Shown here piece by piece: positions 46,401 through 58,211 of a stretch of DNA of 64,000 bases. Position 1 is the first letter of the stretch; the number at the start of each line of letters is the position of its first letter. Origin of the DNA: Blepharisma japonicum (Eukaryota; Ciliophora; Heterotrichea; Heterotrichida; Blepharismidae). The notes under the pieces are model-generated. The model was not told the DNA's origin and did no database searches. It was given only the letters and a program-made list of their open reading frames with translations. The stretch lies in NCBI GenBank assembly GCA_949751835.1, contig CATKHK010000056.1:62001-126000 (forward strand), in the 5' to 3' direction. A program made the translations under genes and the position numbers.

Positions 46401-47601
46401 TATGAAAAATCTTAATCTTTATGATACATTTGGAGAATTTATTGCACATGTATTTTCTATTTAGGGATATAGTCTTATAGATGCAATTAATACAAACTCA
46501 GATTATCATCCTGATTTAAGTTTTTTAATTATAAACAGTTTGACATTTACATACGAATATATAAACGACTCTTTAAAAGATCTAGAACATTGTGAAGTTG
46601 ATAAAATTATTTCAGCAAGCTTCAGCATACATGCTTTATTAATACTTGGGATATTTATTATTGTATGCTGTACTGGAATTATTTTATATTTTGCATTTTC
46701 TATTCAAAAGCGTTATGATGAATTTTGATATCACATAAGAAGAATTACTTTAAATTCTTATGGAATTTTAAAAGATTCAGCAATAGATCGATTAACAACA
46801 ACTTTTGGAGTTTTAGATATACCTCCTACAGATATACAGCCGAAACTTAATAAAAATCCAGCCCGAATAATTAAATCAAGGATTTTGTATAAATACACAA
46901 AGAGGTTGCTTGTTTTTGTTATGATCTCTTTGTCATTTTATTTTTTACTTTATTTTTATTTGTATGATAAATGCGAAACTGACATGAAATATCGGCCAGC
47001 ACTTCTTAGCTATTTCGTATATGCTAAAGCTTGAATATCAAGAATGGGATATTGAGCAAGAGATGTAAATAACCCAAGAACATTGAAATATTATCCGAAT
47101 TCATATGATTTTAAAAATCCTGCTTTAAGCTTAAATGAAACTATAAAAGATTTAAAAAGAACAGATCTTGAGCTGCGAAATAATGATTATAATTATTTAA
47201 TGTCAGCAAGCTTAAAAGCAACAATATTCGAAAATACAAATAATAAAGCAAATTTTCTAAAATATGGAACTTTATCTGGACTGAATTTTATAATTCTTGA
47301 ATCATATTACATTGGAGGCCAAATAAAGGTCGCTGATTGAGAAAGATCAGATTTCATCGGCAATTATACGATTTTACAGGATATGATTGGAAATGAATAT
47401 AAGCAAGCAGACCAAGATTCAAAAGATGCCATATATTATGAGCTAAATATCCTGATTTATGTAACTGAAATTTATTCTGTTGTGCTTTTTCTTTTGTATT
47501 TTATATATTACCTTCCTTTTCTAAGAGACGAACTGGAAGTTGTCAAAAAATTGAGAACTTTAATGGCAATTGTCTACTTGAAAAAAGATCAAGGGATGTA
47601 G
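43444..47601 (+). CDS. TmcB/TmcC-like multi-pass membrane PAS protein, copy 3
   Basis: A 1,380-aa protein with one 15-nt intron (46450-46464). By hand count about 17 Trp codons are TGA and only two are TGG, the most TGA-rich gene in the window. Membrane helices lie at about 60-340 (for example SIYFIFLLIFIYGYELF-type segments around 200). The repeat region lies around 350-480. The PAS domain is at about 555-680 (CVFLISLNKNSFGCITSMND) with the second PAS-like piece LLSDDLNILSYSILVPG, which is less conserved than in other copies. The helix at about 870 leads to an outside loop containing SDYDAWSYCSSS. The last helices end LYFIYYLPFLRDELEVVKKL. It converges on copy 4 with 142 nt between stops. 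Confidence 0.75.
46450..46464 (+). other. 15-nt intron, Tmc-like copy 3
   Basis: GTATTTTCTATTTAG between IAH and GYSLID, phase 0. Retention gives an in-frame TAG. Same protein position as the second intron of copy 2; the position is uninterrupted in copies 5 and 6. Confidence 0.85.
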
Positions 47602-47743
47602 CACAGCCAGTCTAATTAATTTGTTACAGAGACAATAAATAATGTATATTTTAAATTTTCTTTAATTACTAAAAATTATATGAAAAATAAATTGCTAAGT
47701 TTTATTTTTTATTATTGTAGAAATTATAATAAACCTTGGAAAT

Positions 47744-50700
47744 TTATTTTAGAATTTCAACTTTTGAATCAAGCTTAGAATTTGGTATTATTGACAGTAG
47801 CACTTTAAGCTTCATCAGAGATTTTTTTTCATTAAAAATAAAAGGGAGATAAAAAAATACAAAAACCAACACTAAAGCTAAAGAGAAAGCTACAGTCACA
47901 TATATAATTAAATCTAATTCTTGATTTATGATATGTTTAGAGCCATGATCAATAGTGTCGTATTCAACTCCCAAAGCACTTTGAAGAGCTGTTTCAATTG
48001 CTATATAGTTTTCCAATATAATAATATCTTTTATATCGATACGATTTGAAGCAAATTTTGCATCAATATATGCAATATTAGAAGCCACATAAGATCCTTG
48101 CTGCAAATATGGGTTATTGATATTTCAATCTTCATATATTTGAGTTTTCATATCATTATCCATTAATTTTAAAAAATTTTTGTTTCTAAGTTGTGAATTA
48201 ATGGCTTTAAATTTTTCATTACTTGAAGCAAATTCTAAATTCGAATTTGCTACTCCATATGTATTTGGAAACCATTTTATATTGCTTGTAGATGAAATGT
48301 CTCTTGCGAATACACTCATGCGAGATAATAATGTTCGTTTTGATATGAGATTTATTAGCAGGTTTGGTCTATTTATGAGTAAACTTTCACATTGATCATA
48401 TAAATAATATTTCAAGATAATATAATAGGCTAAAGCAATAATTACAAATATAGAAAGCCTTAAAATATATTGAATATATATTTTTGATTTGATTATTTTA
48501 ACTTCTTTTATTTTTGATTTTTCTTCAAAGTAGTCTCTTTTATAGTCGATTTCATGTATTTTCAAAAGTCTTTCAATGCAATTAACTCTTAAATCTAAAT
48601 AAGAAATTTGTAGATTTTTTTTAAAAAATTCCCAAAATTTATCATGATTATGATTCATATAAATCACATACACTATCAATACTCCCATGAATATCCCTAA
48701 TAGAGCAATGCCAATAAATATTCATGCAGTTATATACCTCCCAAGTCCTTTTACTCTCTCGACTTCGCAATCCCTCAAACTAAGCATAGCCTGATGAGTA
48801 AATTCATATGTATATCCAAAGCTATTTAGTCCAAAAAATTTCGCTTCATCTGTAGAGTATGTAGTTCCATTATAAATCATATCTAATAATCTTTCACCAT
48901 GCTGAATAAAAATATCAACTTCATCATAAAGATTATATTTTTTTATTTGCCCAGAAGTTCATACAGGGATCAAATTGTCTACTATCAAGTCTGAGCTAGA
49001 GCAATATCTTCAATCTTCATAGTCAGATAAGATATATTCCCTTAGTTTTATAAGCTCATTGATATTTGATTTAAATTGGACTCGGTCTCTTGTCAGGTTA
49101 TATATCCCATTTCGTATCTCGCTATCTAGACTTCTAGCTAAATCCGCAGAATTTACCAAGTAAAACATTAAATTCCCAAAATGAGAAAAAACATTAAGGC
49201 TGTTTGTATGATTAGCATCTTGATATATATATCCTAAGATTGCTATATTTGTGCTAATTACTGCTATCATCTATATAAAAAATACACAAAATATTAAAAT
49301 TCATTGGAAGTGTTTCAATTTTCTTAATAAAGTTTCAATGCATATAGATGCAACTGATGAATAAAAAATTGATGTAGATATGTTTGATAAGCTGCCACTT
49401 AGCATACTTTGTGCTAATTTTCCTTCATTATTTTCGATTAGTGTAAAATTTTCGCTCGGAGATTCGTTTAGGAATATATTGCTTTCAGCATGGACTATTG
49501 ATGTATATGATGGTATTTTCTGGAGTTTTATATTTCTATCTTTTTCTGAGTGACTTATTGTTATGCCGCTACTTAATTTTTCTTCCTCATCAGAATGAAA
49601 TAGTTGGATTTTCTTTAAATACTCAATTTGATCAATTTCTTCTCCATTTTTTCATGATTCGATTTCTTTTTCAGTATGAGAAACTACAAGCATATGAATA
49701 GTTACTGTTCTTAGCTTCTTTATTATATGAATGATAGCAATCTCTCTTCCACTATTTTCGATGATAAATGGCTTGAAAAGACCCATATCTGATATTTCTA
49801 AGCCAAGGATGAGCTTTGATATGCAATACCCCCTGATATTATAGATATCTGTTCCGATATAATGAGGGAAAAGTTCTGTATAGTTTTCAATTATTCCATT
49901 CTCAGATATAAGTGCTAGTTGTCTGCTTGAATTTCTTGGCGCTAAAGATACTAAAAAATAGGCATTATTATGAAAAGCTGACAATTTTATTAATACTCCA
50001 CATTCAATTAAAAACCCCCGAGTATTTTTTAAGAAAAATCAGCCCATATGAGTTATATCTTCCAAAGAATAATTGATATAAAATTGTCTCATGTAATCAT
50101 CATGGTCAATATGATAAGGATAAGGAATATAGCAAGATAAGTGAGTACCAATTATATCTGAAACAGATCCTTTTAGCATTTGGCAAGCTCTTATATTGAT
50201 TTGTCTGATTAATCCAAATGAGCTTTCATTGGCTGATACAAGAATAATACCTAAGCTTTCTCCTAATGAGGCTGATTTAGATTCGTCTCCTGTTGTGAAA
50301 TCTCATTGATGGTTTAAACTACTTTTAAACCTATTTATAATGTTGGCCTGACCAATTTCCCCTAATATGTTTTCTAGAAATGAGACATAAAGGTCAAAAA
50401 GTTCTAAATGCTTATGCTTTTTAATAAGCTTTGCGTATAGTTCTTTAAGAATAGTCAAAAGTTCAGCACTTCTTATTGCAAATTTAAATAATTTATCATA
50501 TTTTGGATTCTTTTCTGAGAGTTCTGACCATAGGTCAATTAATTCATAGCAAATTTCTTCATCATGGTGCTTTACCCTATGAAGATTTTCTAAGTATTCT
50601 ATATAATGAGAATCAATTGAAGATTTGTCCCTTTTATCAATAATTTTACTTGTGATTCACTCTTGAATGCTCCCTTCAACTGTAGGAATCATCGAGCTTG

Positions 50701-51967
50701 CTTTTGTAAGTTTTATTCTTCCTAGTCTTTCATTTTTCATTGAATATATACAAAAATTGACTTCCCAAATCACAATGAGTTTATCTTTAATTAGCCTTTT
50801 ATTAGTGTAGCATTCGGTAAAATAATTAATTACTTCAATTTTATTTTCCAAATTTTTGTTACACAGAAGATGCCTGATTGTTCTTTCAAAGCAGTGTTGA
50901 TTTTGAAAGCTTATAGGAGATTTCTTCAAGTAATTATATCTAGTATATATAACGTAGCAATTAATTATAATCATCACAGGCTGCACAAAAAAGCTGAGCA
51001 TAAAGATAATTCCTGCATTATCGATTATAGTTCCTAGTAAAACTGCTAATAATGATATAGATACTAATAGCAGTTTACAAGATTTCATTGAGTTTTCAAT
51101 AATGCTATAATATGGCAATTTCATCAAATATTCTAAAAATATTCAGAAAGAAAAAGCCATGAAAATTATCTGATGTCTAACAATATTTTCATTTCCAATT
51201 AATATATAGCAGATGCTGAATAAAGTCTTAAACACTAGAAATTTTAAATCGACTGAAGAATGTGACCTTGCATTTAAATCTTTATCTCAGTGAATATGCC
51301 TAGTATCTGTAGTAAATAATTCCCAAAAAAATGCTATAAATACCAAAAATGGTATTAAGACGGCACTTATTATAGTTCCCATAGACCCTTTATTGAGAAT
51401 TTCTGAATTTACATTTCCTGGATATTCATCAATTTTCTCATAGCTAAAAGTGGAATATTTAAAAGTCAGTGTAAGTTCAATTAGTGAAGGTATGTACAAG
51501 ACTGTAACACAAATTAGCAATAAGTTTCTTAAAATCCAAAATAAAATCTTTGGAATTTCATACTTTGTATAACCAATAAAGAACATTCCTAAAATTGTTC
51601 CGATACAGAAGGATAAAATGGAGGCGATACTATGAAAACAGTAATCTGTGATCTCATAAGTGCCACAAAAATTACTTATGTTAAAAATGCTTATTGTGTC
51701 CCAAAATGTTGAATAGCTACTTCACCCTGAAATATTCATTTTTGGATATCAAGCTAAAGCAATTAATTGAAGAGAGATTATGGCATTGAGGAGAGCTTCT
51801 ATTAGTATTTGAGACTTTAACCTGTAGCTTGAGTTGTATTTTGCTTTGAAAATTTTTCCAAACAGCTTAAAAATGCGATATTTTTGTTTCTCGAAGGATG
51901 ACTTCTTGTATTGAAAATTCGAGGCTTCATTACTCTCAAGCAAATCTTCTTTAGAATCTAAGATCAT
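47744..51967 (-). CDS. TmcB/TmcC-like multi-pass membrane PAS protein, copy 4
   Basis: A 1,402-aa protein with one 15-nt intron (complement of 49271-49285), TGA as Trp. The N-terminus (FEKQKYRIFKLFGKIFKAKY) is nearly the same as copies 5-7. The repeat region has FERTIRHLLCNK and DKLIVIWEVNFCIYSMKNER, then the PAS domain, a second PAS-like part (ALISENGIIENYTELFPHYIG), and a helix with the intron just before MIAVISTNIAILGYIY. The outside loop includes SADLARSLDSE and SDYEDWRYCSSS (Trp as TGA). The terminal helices have LIIYVTVAFSLALVLVFVFF. It is divergent from copy 5 over 1.2 kb. Motif content groups it with copies 5, 6 and 7. Confidence 0.75.
49271..49285 (-). other. 15-nt intron, Tmc-like copy 4
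   Basis: On the minus strand GTATTTTTTATATAG, phase 0, in the membrane helix before the outside loop. Retention gives an in-frame TAG. Same position as in copies 5 and 6. Confidence 0.85.
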
Positions 51968-53192
51968 TAAATAATTTAAGGCCGATTAGGCTCAATGGAC
52001 TTTATTTTTAATTTTTATGGAGCAGAAATTAGTTAACCTTTAACAATCCTTATTTGTAAGTTTTACCTATAGTATAGGTAAAACCATAATTCATACGAGA
52101 GAATTTTATATTGTAAAGAGAAGAAAAAATGAATTTGCTTAAAGTTTAGGCTATTATTTGCTGAGTGATCTATTGGATTTTAAAAATCAATTTCAAGTGA
52201 TTATTAGATTATACTTAAATTTAATTTTTGAATTAAGCATTATAAAATATTTAAAATAATATTGAATAACAGGAATAAGTCTACTAACTTAAAACCTTTA
52301 TTTGAAAAGCGATCTTATTTAATCATCTTACCATATTTATGATTGAAATTATTTTTATTGAGGGATATATAGTAATAATTACTTCAATATCATAATAAAT
52401 GTTGTTTCAGATTTTAACCAAAAAATTGATTTTTAATTACTGGAAAGTTTAAAGATTCTTTTATCAACCTTTAAGAATCAAACTCACTTCATATTTAAAA
52501 GATTAAATATGTTTTGTGAGCCAAATATTTTGGTTTATATCGTCAAGATAAATTTGTCTTTCTTATAATGATTTCTTATCAGACTCTTTTTGTAAAAATC
52601 CTCTCAGACGCTTCAGAATAATTACAATGTGCCATAATTTATTATTTAGCTCAACGAGACACGACCTATAAATCACATTTTTCAATTAAAAGGAATTTAA
52701 TCAAACAATATATTTTAAAATGGTTTTTAATAAAAATGACCAATCAACAATTTTATCAAAAATTAATAATCCTTATATCTAAATTTTAAAAAGTGATAAT
52801 TAGCCTGCTTAAATTATAAACGCGGTTAGCTCTTGCTTTAATTTTATTTATAGCTTGTTCGATAAGCTATTATAATTTTGATTCAAAATAATTCAAAACT
52901 ATTAATCTAAAAAGCCTGCATTATTTTAACAATTTATCTACATATGCTTATATATTGGCTTATCACTTAAATTAAAATTTTAGCTATAGTGAGCTTATTT
53001 GTGCTTTAAATTCAGGGAAGAAAATATTTTAAGTTTATTCCCTAGATCCATATTTCTTGTATAAACTAAGCACTATTCTCTAACAAAATATGTCCGCAAA
53101 AACCCTTTGATAACAATTTTAACGAAAAAATAGTGTGAAAGCTTTCAGTCTATTTTTTAATAAGTTATCATAATCATCTAATAGTAATAAAT
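51968..53192. other. Divergent promoter region between Tmc-like copies 4 and 5
   Basis: 1,225 bases, AT-rich and stop-dense. A perfect 12-bp inverted repeat with a 1-nt spacer lies at 52060-52084, about 92 nt upstream of the copy 4 start. Otherwise I see no RNA gene, open frame or obvious mobile element. Confidence 0.5.
52060..52084. repeat. Perfect palindrome, 12-bp arms with 1-nt spacer
   Basis: GTTTTACCTATA, one G, then TATAGGTAAAAC, an exact reverse complement. It contains C/G pairs in both arms, so it is not a simple AT run. It could form a hairpin or bind a dimeric factor ahead of Tmc-like copy 4. Confidence 0.8.
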
Positions 53193-56100
53193 ATGCTATT
53201 TGGTTCCCTGGAAGAAACATTTGAGGGTGTCGGACTCAGCAAACTTGAATGTGAAGAATCACTGCTAAATCAAATTAGAACTAATAGTTTTACGATATTT
53301 GGGAAGATTTTTAAATCAGAATATAAGAAAGGCTACAGAATAAGGTCTCAGCTATTCATTGAAATTGTGGTAAATATTCTCCTAACTTTACAAATGACAG
53401 CTCTGTCCTGGTATCCAGATATGAATATTTCTGGGTGAAAGCGCTATAAGAGCTTTTGGGATTTTATAAGTTTTTTTAATATTACCAAAGCTTTTAGTAT
53501 TATTGGAATTATGAAAATTTACTTCTATTCCTTTGCTTCCATTTTACTATTTTGTGCTGGAGTATGCATAGTAACGCTTGGCCTGGAAATCACAAAGATT
53601 AAATCGCCAAAATTATTATTTAGAATTTTGAGAAAATTACTATTAATTTGGGTCACTGTATTATACATTCCTTCTTTAGTAGAATTTTCTATGGTTTTTA
53701 AATATTCAATTTTTAACTATGATAAGAGCTATGAACTACCTGGAGATACAGATCCTTATTTATTTAATTATGGAAGTTTTGGTGCATCTATAAGTGTAAT
53801 TTTGATTATTTTCTTAATTCTCATGGCTTATTTCCGAGAATTATTCACTACAGATACTCGCCATAGCCATTGGGTGAAAATTTTGACCGTAAGAGCACAT
53901 TCTTCAGTAGACATAAAGCTTTTAGCTTTCAAAACTTTAATGAGTATAAATTATGTTTCACTTGGAGATGGTAATACTATTAAATATCAACTTATTTTCA
54001 TGATGGCTTCATTTTGAATATTCATAGAGTTTCTAAGAAAAGTTCCTTATTATAACAAATTTGAAAATGCTATAAAGTCCTGTGGAGCTTTAACAGTGTC
54101 TTTGTCACTATTTGCAGTCTTATTTGGAGAGGCTATGGACAATGCAGGAGTTACATTTTTGTTGGTTTTTTTAATGCAGCCTATAAGCATTTTTATAGCA
54201 TGCTGATATGCTATTTTAAAGACTAAAAATAGCAATTTTTCTTCAATTAATACTACAAATCAGTATGAATTTGAAAGATCCATAAGGCATTTGCTTTGCA
54301 GTAAAAATTTGGTAGATAAAACAAAAGTGATTAATTATTTTTCAGATTGTTACAAAAATAAAGCGCTAATCAAAGATAAGCTAATTGTAATTTGGGAAGT
54401 CAATTTTTGTTCATTTTCAATGAAAAACCAAAATTTAGCAAGAATTAAATTAACAAAAAAAAAATCAATAATTTCTACATTGGAAGGTAAAATTCAGGAA
54501 TTAAGGACTTTAAAGATTATTGATAAAAGAGATAACTCATCAATTGATTCCCTTTATGTTGAGTATTTAGAAGATATAAATAAAGCAAAGTCTCAAGATT
54601 TTGAAATTTGTTGTATGTTATTGGACTTATGGTCGGAATTGACGGCGAAAATTCCCCAATATAATAAAATTCATCATCTTGCTGCCAAAAGCTGTGGATA
54701 TTTACTAAATCTTAAAGATTTTTATGCAGAACTTATTTCTAAGCACAAGCATATTGAGATTTATGATCTTTATGTTACTTTCTTACGAGATATTTTGGGA
54801 GAATGCGATCAGGCTAGTAATTTAATTAGACATAACGGAGCGATAAACCGCCAAATGAGCGCCTCAACGCTCTACGAAGCAAATATTTTTTCTGATGCAG
54901 ATGAAGGGATGATTCTTATATCAGCAAACGAAAACACTTTTGGTATTATCGCATATATAAACGATAGAGCAAGCCAATTGCTAAAAGGGACAATTTCAGA
55001 TTTAATAGGTACTGATTTACAGGATTACATTCCAAGTATTTATGCACCTAATCATAAAGACTATATGAAAAAATTTTATATAGAATATATTGAAGAGGAA
55101 ATAGCACATCAAGGGTTGTTTTTTATTCAAAATATTTTAGGGAATTTAGTAGAATGCAATTTTCGGATAAAATTGTCTGCGTTTCATAATAATGCTTATT
55201 TTTTAGTAACTATAAGCCCAATAGATGCGAATCGGCAGTTTGCACTGATATCAGAGGAAGGAGTTATTTATAACTTCACAGAGTTTTTCCCTCATTACAT
55301 TGGAGCAGCTACAAGCAGCATTAGAAATTCTTGTCTTACAGAATTTATTCCTCATTTAAATATATCAGAAATGAAACCCTATGAGCCGTTAATTATTCAC
55401 CAACATGGCAAGCAGATAGTAATCGTCCACACAATAAAAGCTCTTAGAACAGCAGATGTCCACATGATAATAATTGTTCATAATGAAAAAGAAATAAGTT
55501 TATGAAAAAGGGGGCAAGATATAAGTCAAATTGAATACTTTAAAAAAAATACATTGATTTGTCAAGATGAACTAAAAATCAGACAATATATATCGAACAA
55601 TTATCTAGATGTTGGGCTGAAAAGTATGGATGCTACGCCTGTAATGTCTTTAATGTCTCCTAATCATGGAAAACAAGAAGAAACATATAAACTTTTCGGT
55701 GAAGATGTAAAAAAAAAATTAAACAATATTGAATACACTGAGGAAAAATCATCAAATATTCAAGGAAATAGCATATCAAATTCCGCAACAAGTAAGCTTT
55801 ATTTAGCAATTGTTAATAAGAATATTGAAATGTTGTCTAGAAATCTGAAACTTTTCCAAAAATTTCTTCTTTTATGTGTAGCCTTTATATAGATATTAGC
55901 AGTTATAGGTACAAATATAGCAGTACTTGTGTATATTTATCAAGTTACAGCTCACTCAAACTCTCTCAACGTTTTTACTCACTTTGGAAATATAATGTTT
56001 TACTTAGTGAATTCAGCTGACTTAGCAAGATCAATAGACTCTGAAAAGAGATCTTATGTTTATAACCTCACAAGAGATTTAGGGTATTTTAATCGCACTA

Positions 56101-57428
56101 TGAATGAATTAAAGAATCTGAGAGAATTTATCTTAACCGATTATAACGATTGAAGCTACTGCTCTAGTTCTTCAATAGTAACAGATAATGTAATTCCTGT
56201 ATGGGTTTTCGATCCTTCACCTCATATAGAAAAGTTTAATTTTTACGACGAGGTTGGCATATTTATAAAGCATGGAGACAATTTAATAGATACCATTGTT
56301 AAAAATGAGCAGTGGACAAACACAAATCCTGATGTAAAATTTTTTGGTTTAAATAGTTTTGGGTATACATTTGAATTTACTCATAGAGCAATGGCTGGAT
56401 TAGCTGATTGTGAAGTTAATAGGGTAGAAGAAACTGACAGAAAGATCACAGCTTTGGTATTTGTAGGAATTAGTCTATTGGCTATATTTATTGGTATTTT
56501 AGTTTGATCTTCAATTTTAATGACAAAAAGCAATGATAAATTTTGGAATATAGTTAAAAGATCATCACAGATGAATTACTTATACTTAAGAGAGGGTTGC
56601 TTAGAGAGGCTGTTCAAAGTTCATGGAGTTGATTATTCGAAAAATAACAACTCTGAGCTTCCTTCCAAAAATAAAAGATTTTGCCGAGCAATAAGGTCAA
56701 GGCTATACATAAAATACATTTGAAGACTCTCCATATTTTTAGCTATAGCCTCATGCTATTATTTTATTTTAAAATTTTACCTGTACAGCCATTGCGAAAA
56801 TCATTTATGAAACCGTCCAAAACTACTTATGAATTTAATTACAAAGCGAGCACTTTTATCGCGTATGAGTGTTTTTGCAAGAGATATTAATACATCAAGC
56901 AATTTGAGATTATTTCCAAAATCTTACGCAGTTAAATCATCTAAGAATGAATTTAATTCAAGTAACGAAGAGTTTAAATTCATGAATACTGAATTAAGGA
57001 AAAAAGATTTCTTGAATTTAATGTCAAATGATATGATAAAAAGGCTCTTTGAAGCTAGAGATACTAATGACTATTACTTCCAACAAGGTTTATATGCAGC
57101 TTCTAATATTTTATATATAGATGCTAAATTTATTTCAGTCACTGTTTCTGGAAATGCCTCTGTTCCCGTGTATTCAAGCTATATAGGAAATGAAACAGCC
57201 CTCCAAAATGCTATGGGTGAAGATTATGAAATTATAAACAAAGATTCAAAAGAGATTATAGATAGAGAATTAAATCTCCTTATTTATGTGACTGCGATAT
57301 TTTCTTTAGCTCTGGTCTTGCTATATATATTTTTTTACCTTCCTTTTATTTATTATGAAAAAAGGTCGCTGGTGAAGTTGAAATTATTAATGACGATTAT
57401 CAAAAATTGTGGGGAATTGAACCCATAA
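53193..57428 (+). CDS. TmcB/TmcC-like multi-pass membrane PAS protein, copy 5
   Basis: A 1,406-aa protein with one 15-nt intron (55878-55892). Trp codons mix TGG and TGA: the W of SWYPD at 53408-53410 is TGG, while the next conserved W at 53436-53438 is TGA. The membrane bundle covers about 50-340. The repeat region starts FERSIRHLLCSK near 357, with DKLIVIWEVNFCSFSMKNQN. The PAS domain lies at about 565-690 (GMILISANENTFGIIAYIND, LKGTISDLIGTDLQDYIP). The second PAS-like part has ALISEEGVIYNFTEFFPHYIG. The outside loop has SADLARSIDSEKR and TDYNDWSYCSSS. It looks closest to copy 6, in the same direction 783 nt downstream, so a tandem duplicate. Confidence 0.8.
55878..55892 (+). other. 15-nt intron, Tmc-like copy 5
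   Basis: GTAGCCTTTATATAG between FLLLC and ILAVIG, phase 0. Retention gives an in-frame TAG. Position shared with copies 4 and 6. Confidence 0.85.
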
Positions 57429-58211
57429 AAGTTCTAATTATATATTTTAATAATTAAGTTAAATAATTCCCAATAATTATTTCAAATTTAAATAAAATAA
57501 TAGTTTCCTTTTTGAAAATTTAGAGATGCTCATTTTTATTGAATTCTATAAGGCCTTGGAAGTGTTTTAGATGATAGTATAGTTTACGCTCCAAAAATAA
57601 TTGATACATAGATACGTGAAGCAATTAACTTCATATATTATCCTATTTTGACGCCTATTATATCCTAAAATTACACCAATGCATAATTTAAAGCTTAGGT
57701 TTAATTATTAGAATCTATATCTGAAGTCCTTATTAAATTTAATTGATTAATTTTATTATTCTGAGTACAATTTGATTCTTTAAATAAATTCATAACTTTA
57801 AAGTTCATTTAAACATCGAAAATGTTAAAACTTATCTTTATTTGAACCTTAGCATATTTCGACCCAAGATACAAAATCTAAAGTCTTCTTCTATAACGAT
57901 TTTACAATAAAAGTAATACTGCACTATATTTAAAGATGTCATATAATCAGAACCTTAAATAATCTTTAATCTTTAGCGATAGTATGCAATAAAATTATTA
58001 AAATTGTTATAATTAAAAACTAGCTGCAAAATAAACTTATTATTAACAATAAAGAGTATATGCTGAAGCTATTTCTTCACTCACTTAATGAGATAATTGA
58101 TAATTTTGATAATCTAAATATATTTTCAAGCAAATATACTGATATTGCAACTGCAAATAAAAAAAGCGATTTTTTTTAACTCGAAGTATAACCCTTAATT
58201 ATATAATAAAA
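57429..58211. other. Intergenic between Tmc-like copies 5 and 6
   Basis: 783 bases, AT-rich, stop-dense in all frames. It holds the 3' end of copy 5 and the promoter of copy 6. A run of A followed by a run of T (AAAAAAAGCGATTTTTTTT) sits about 40 nt before the copy 6 start. No RNA gene or mobile element recognised. Confidence 0.5.
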
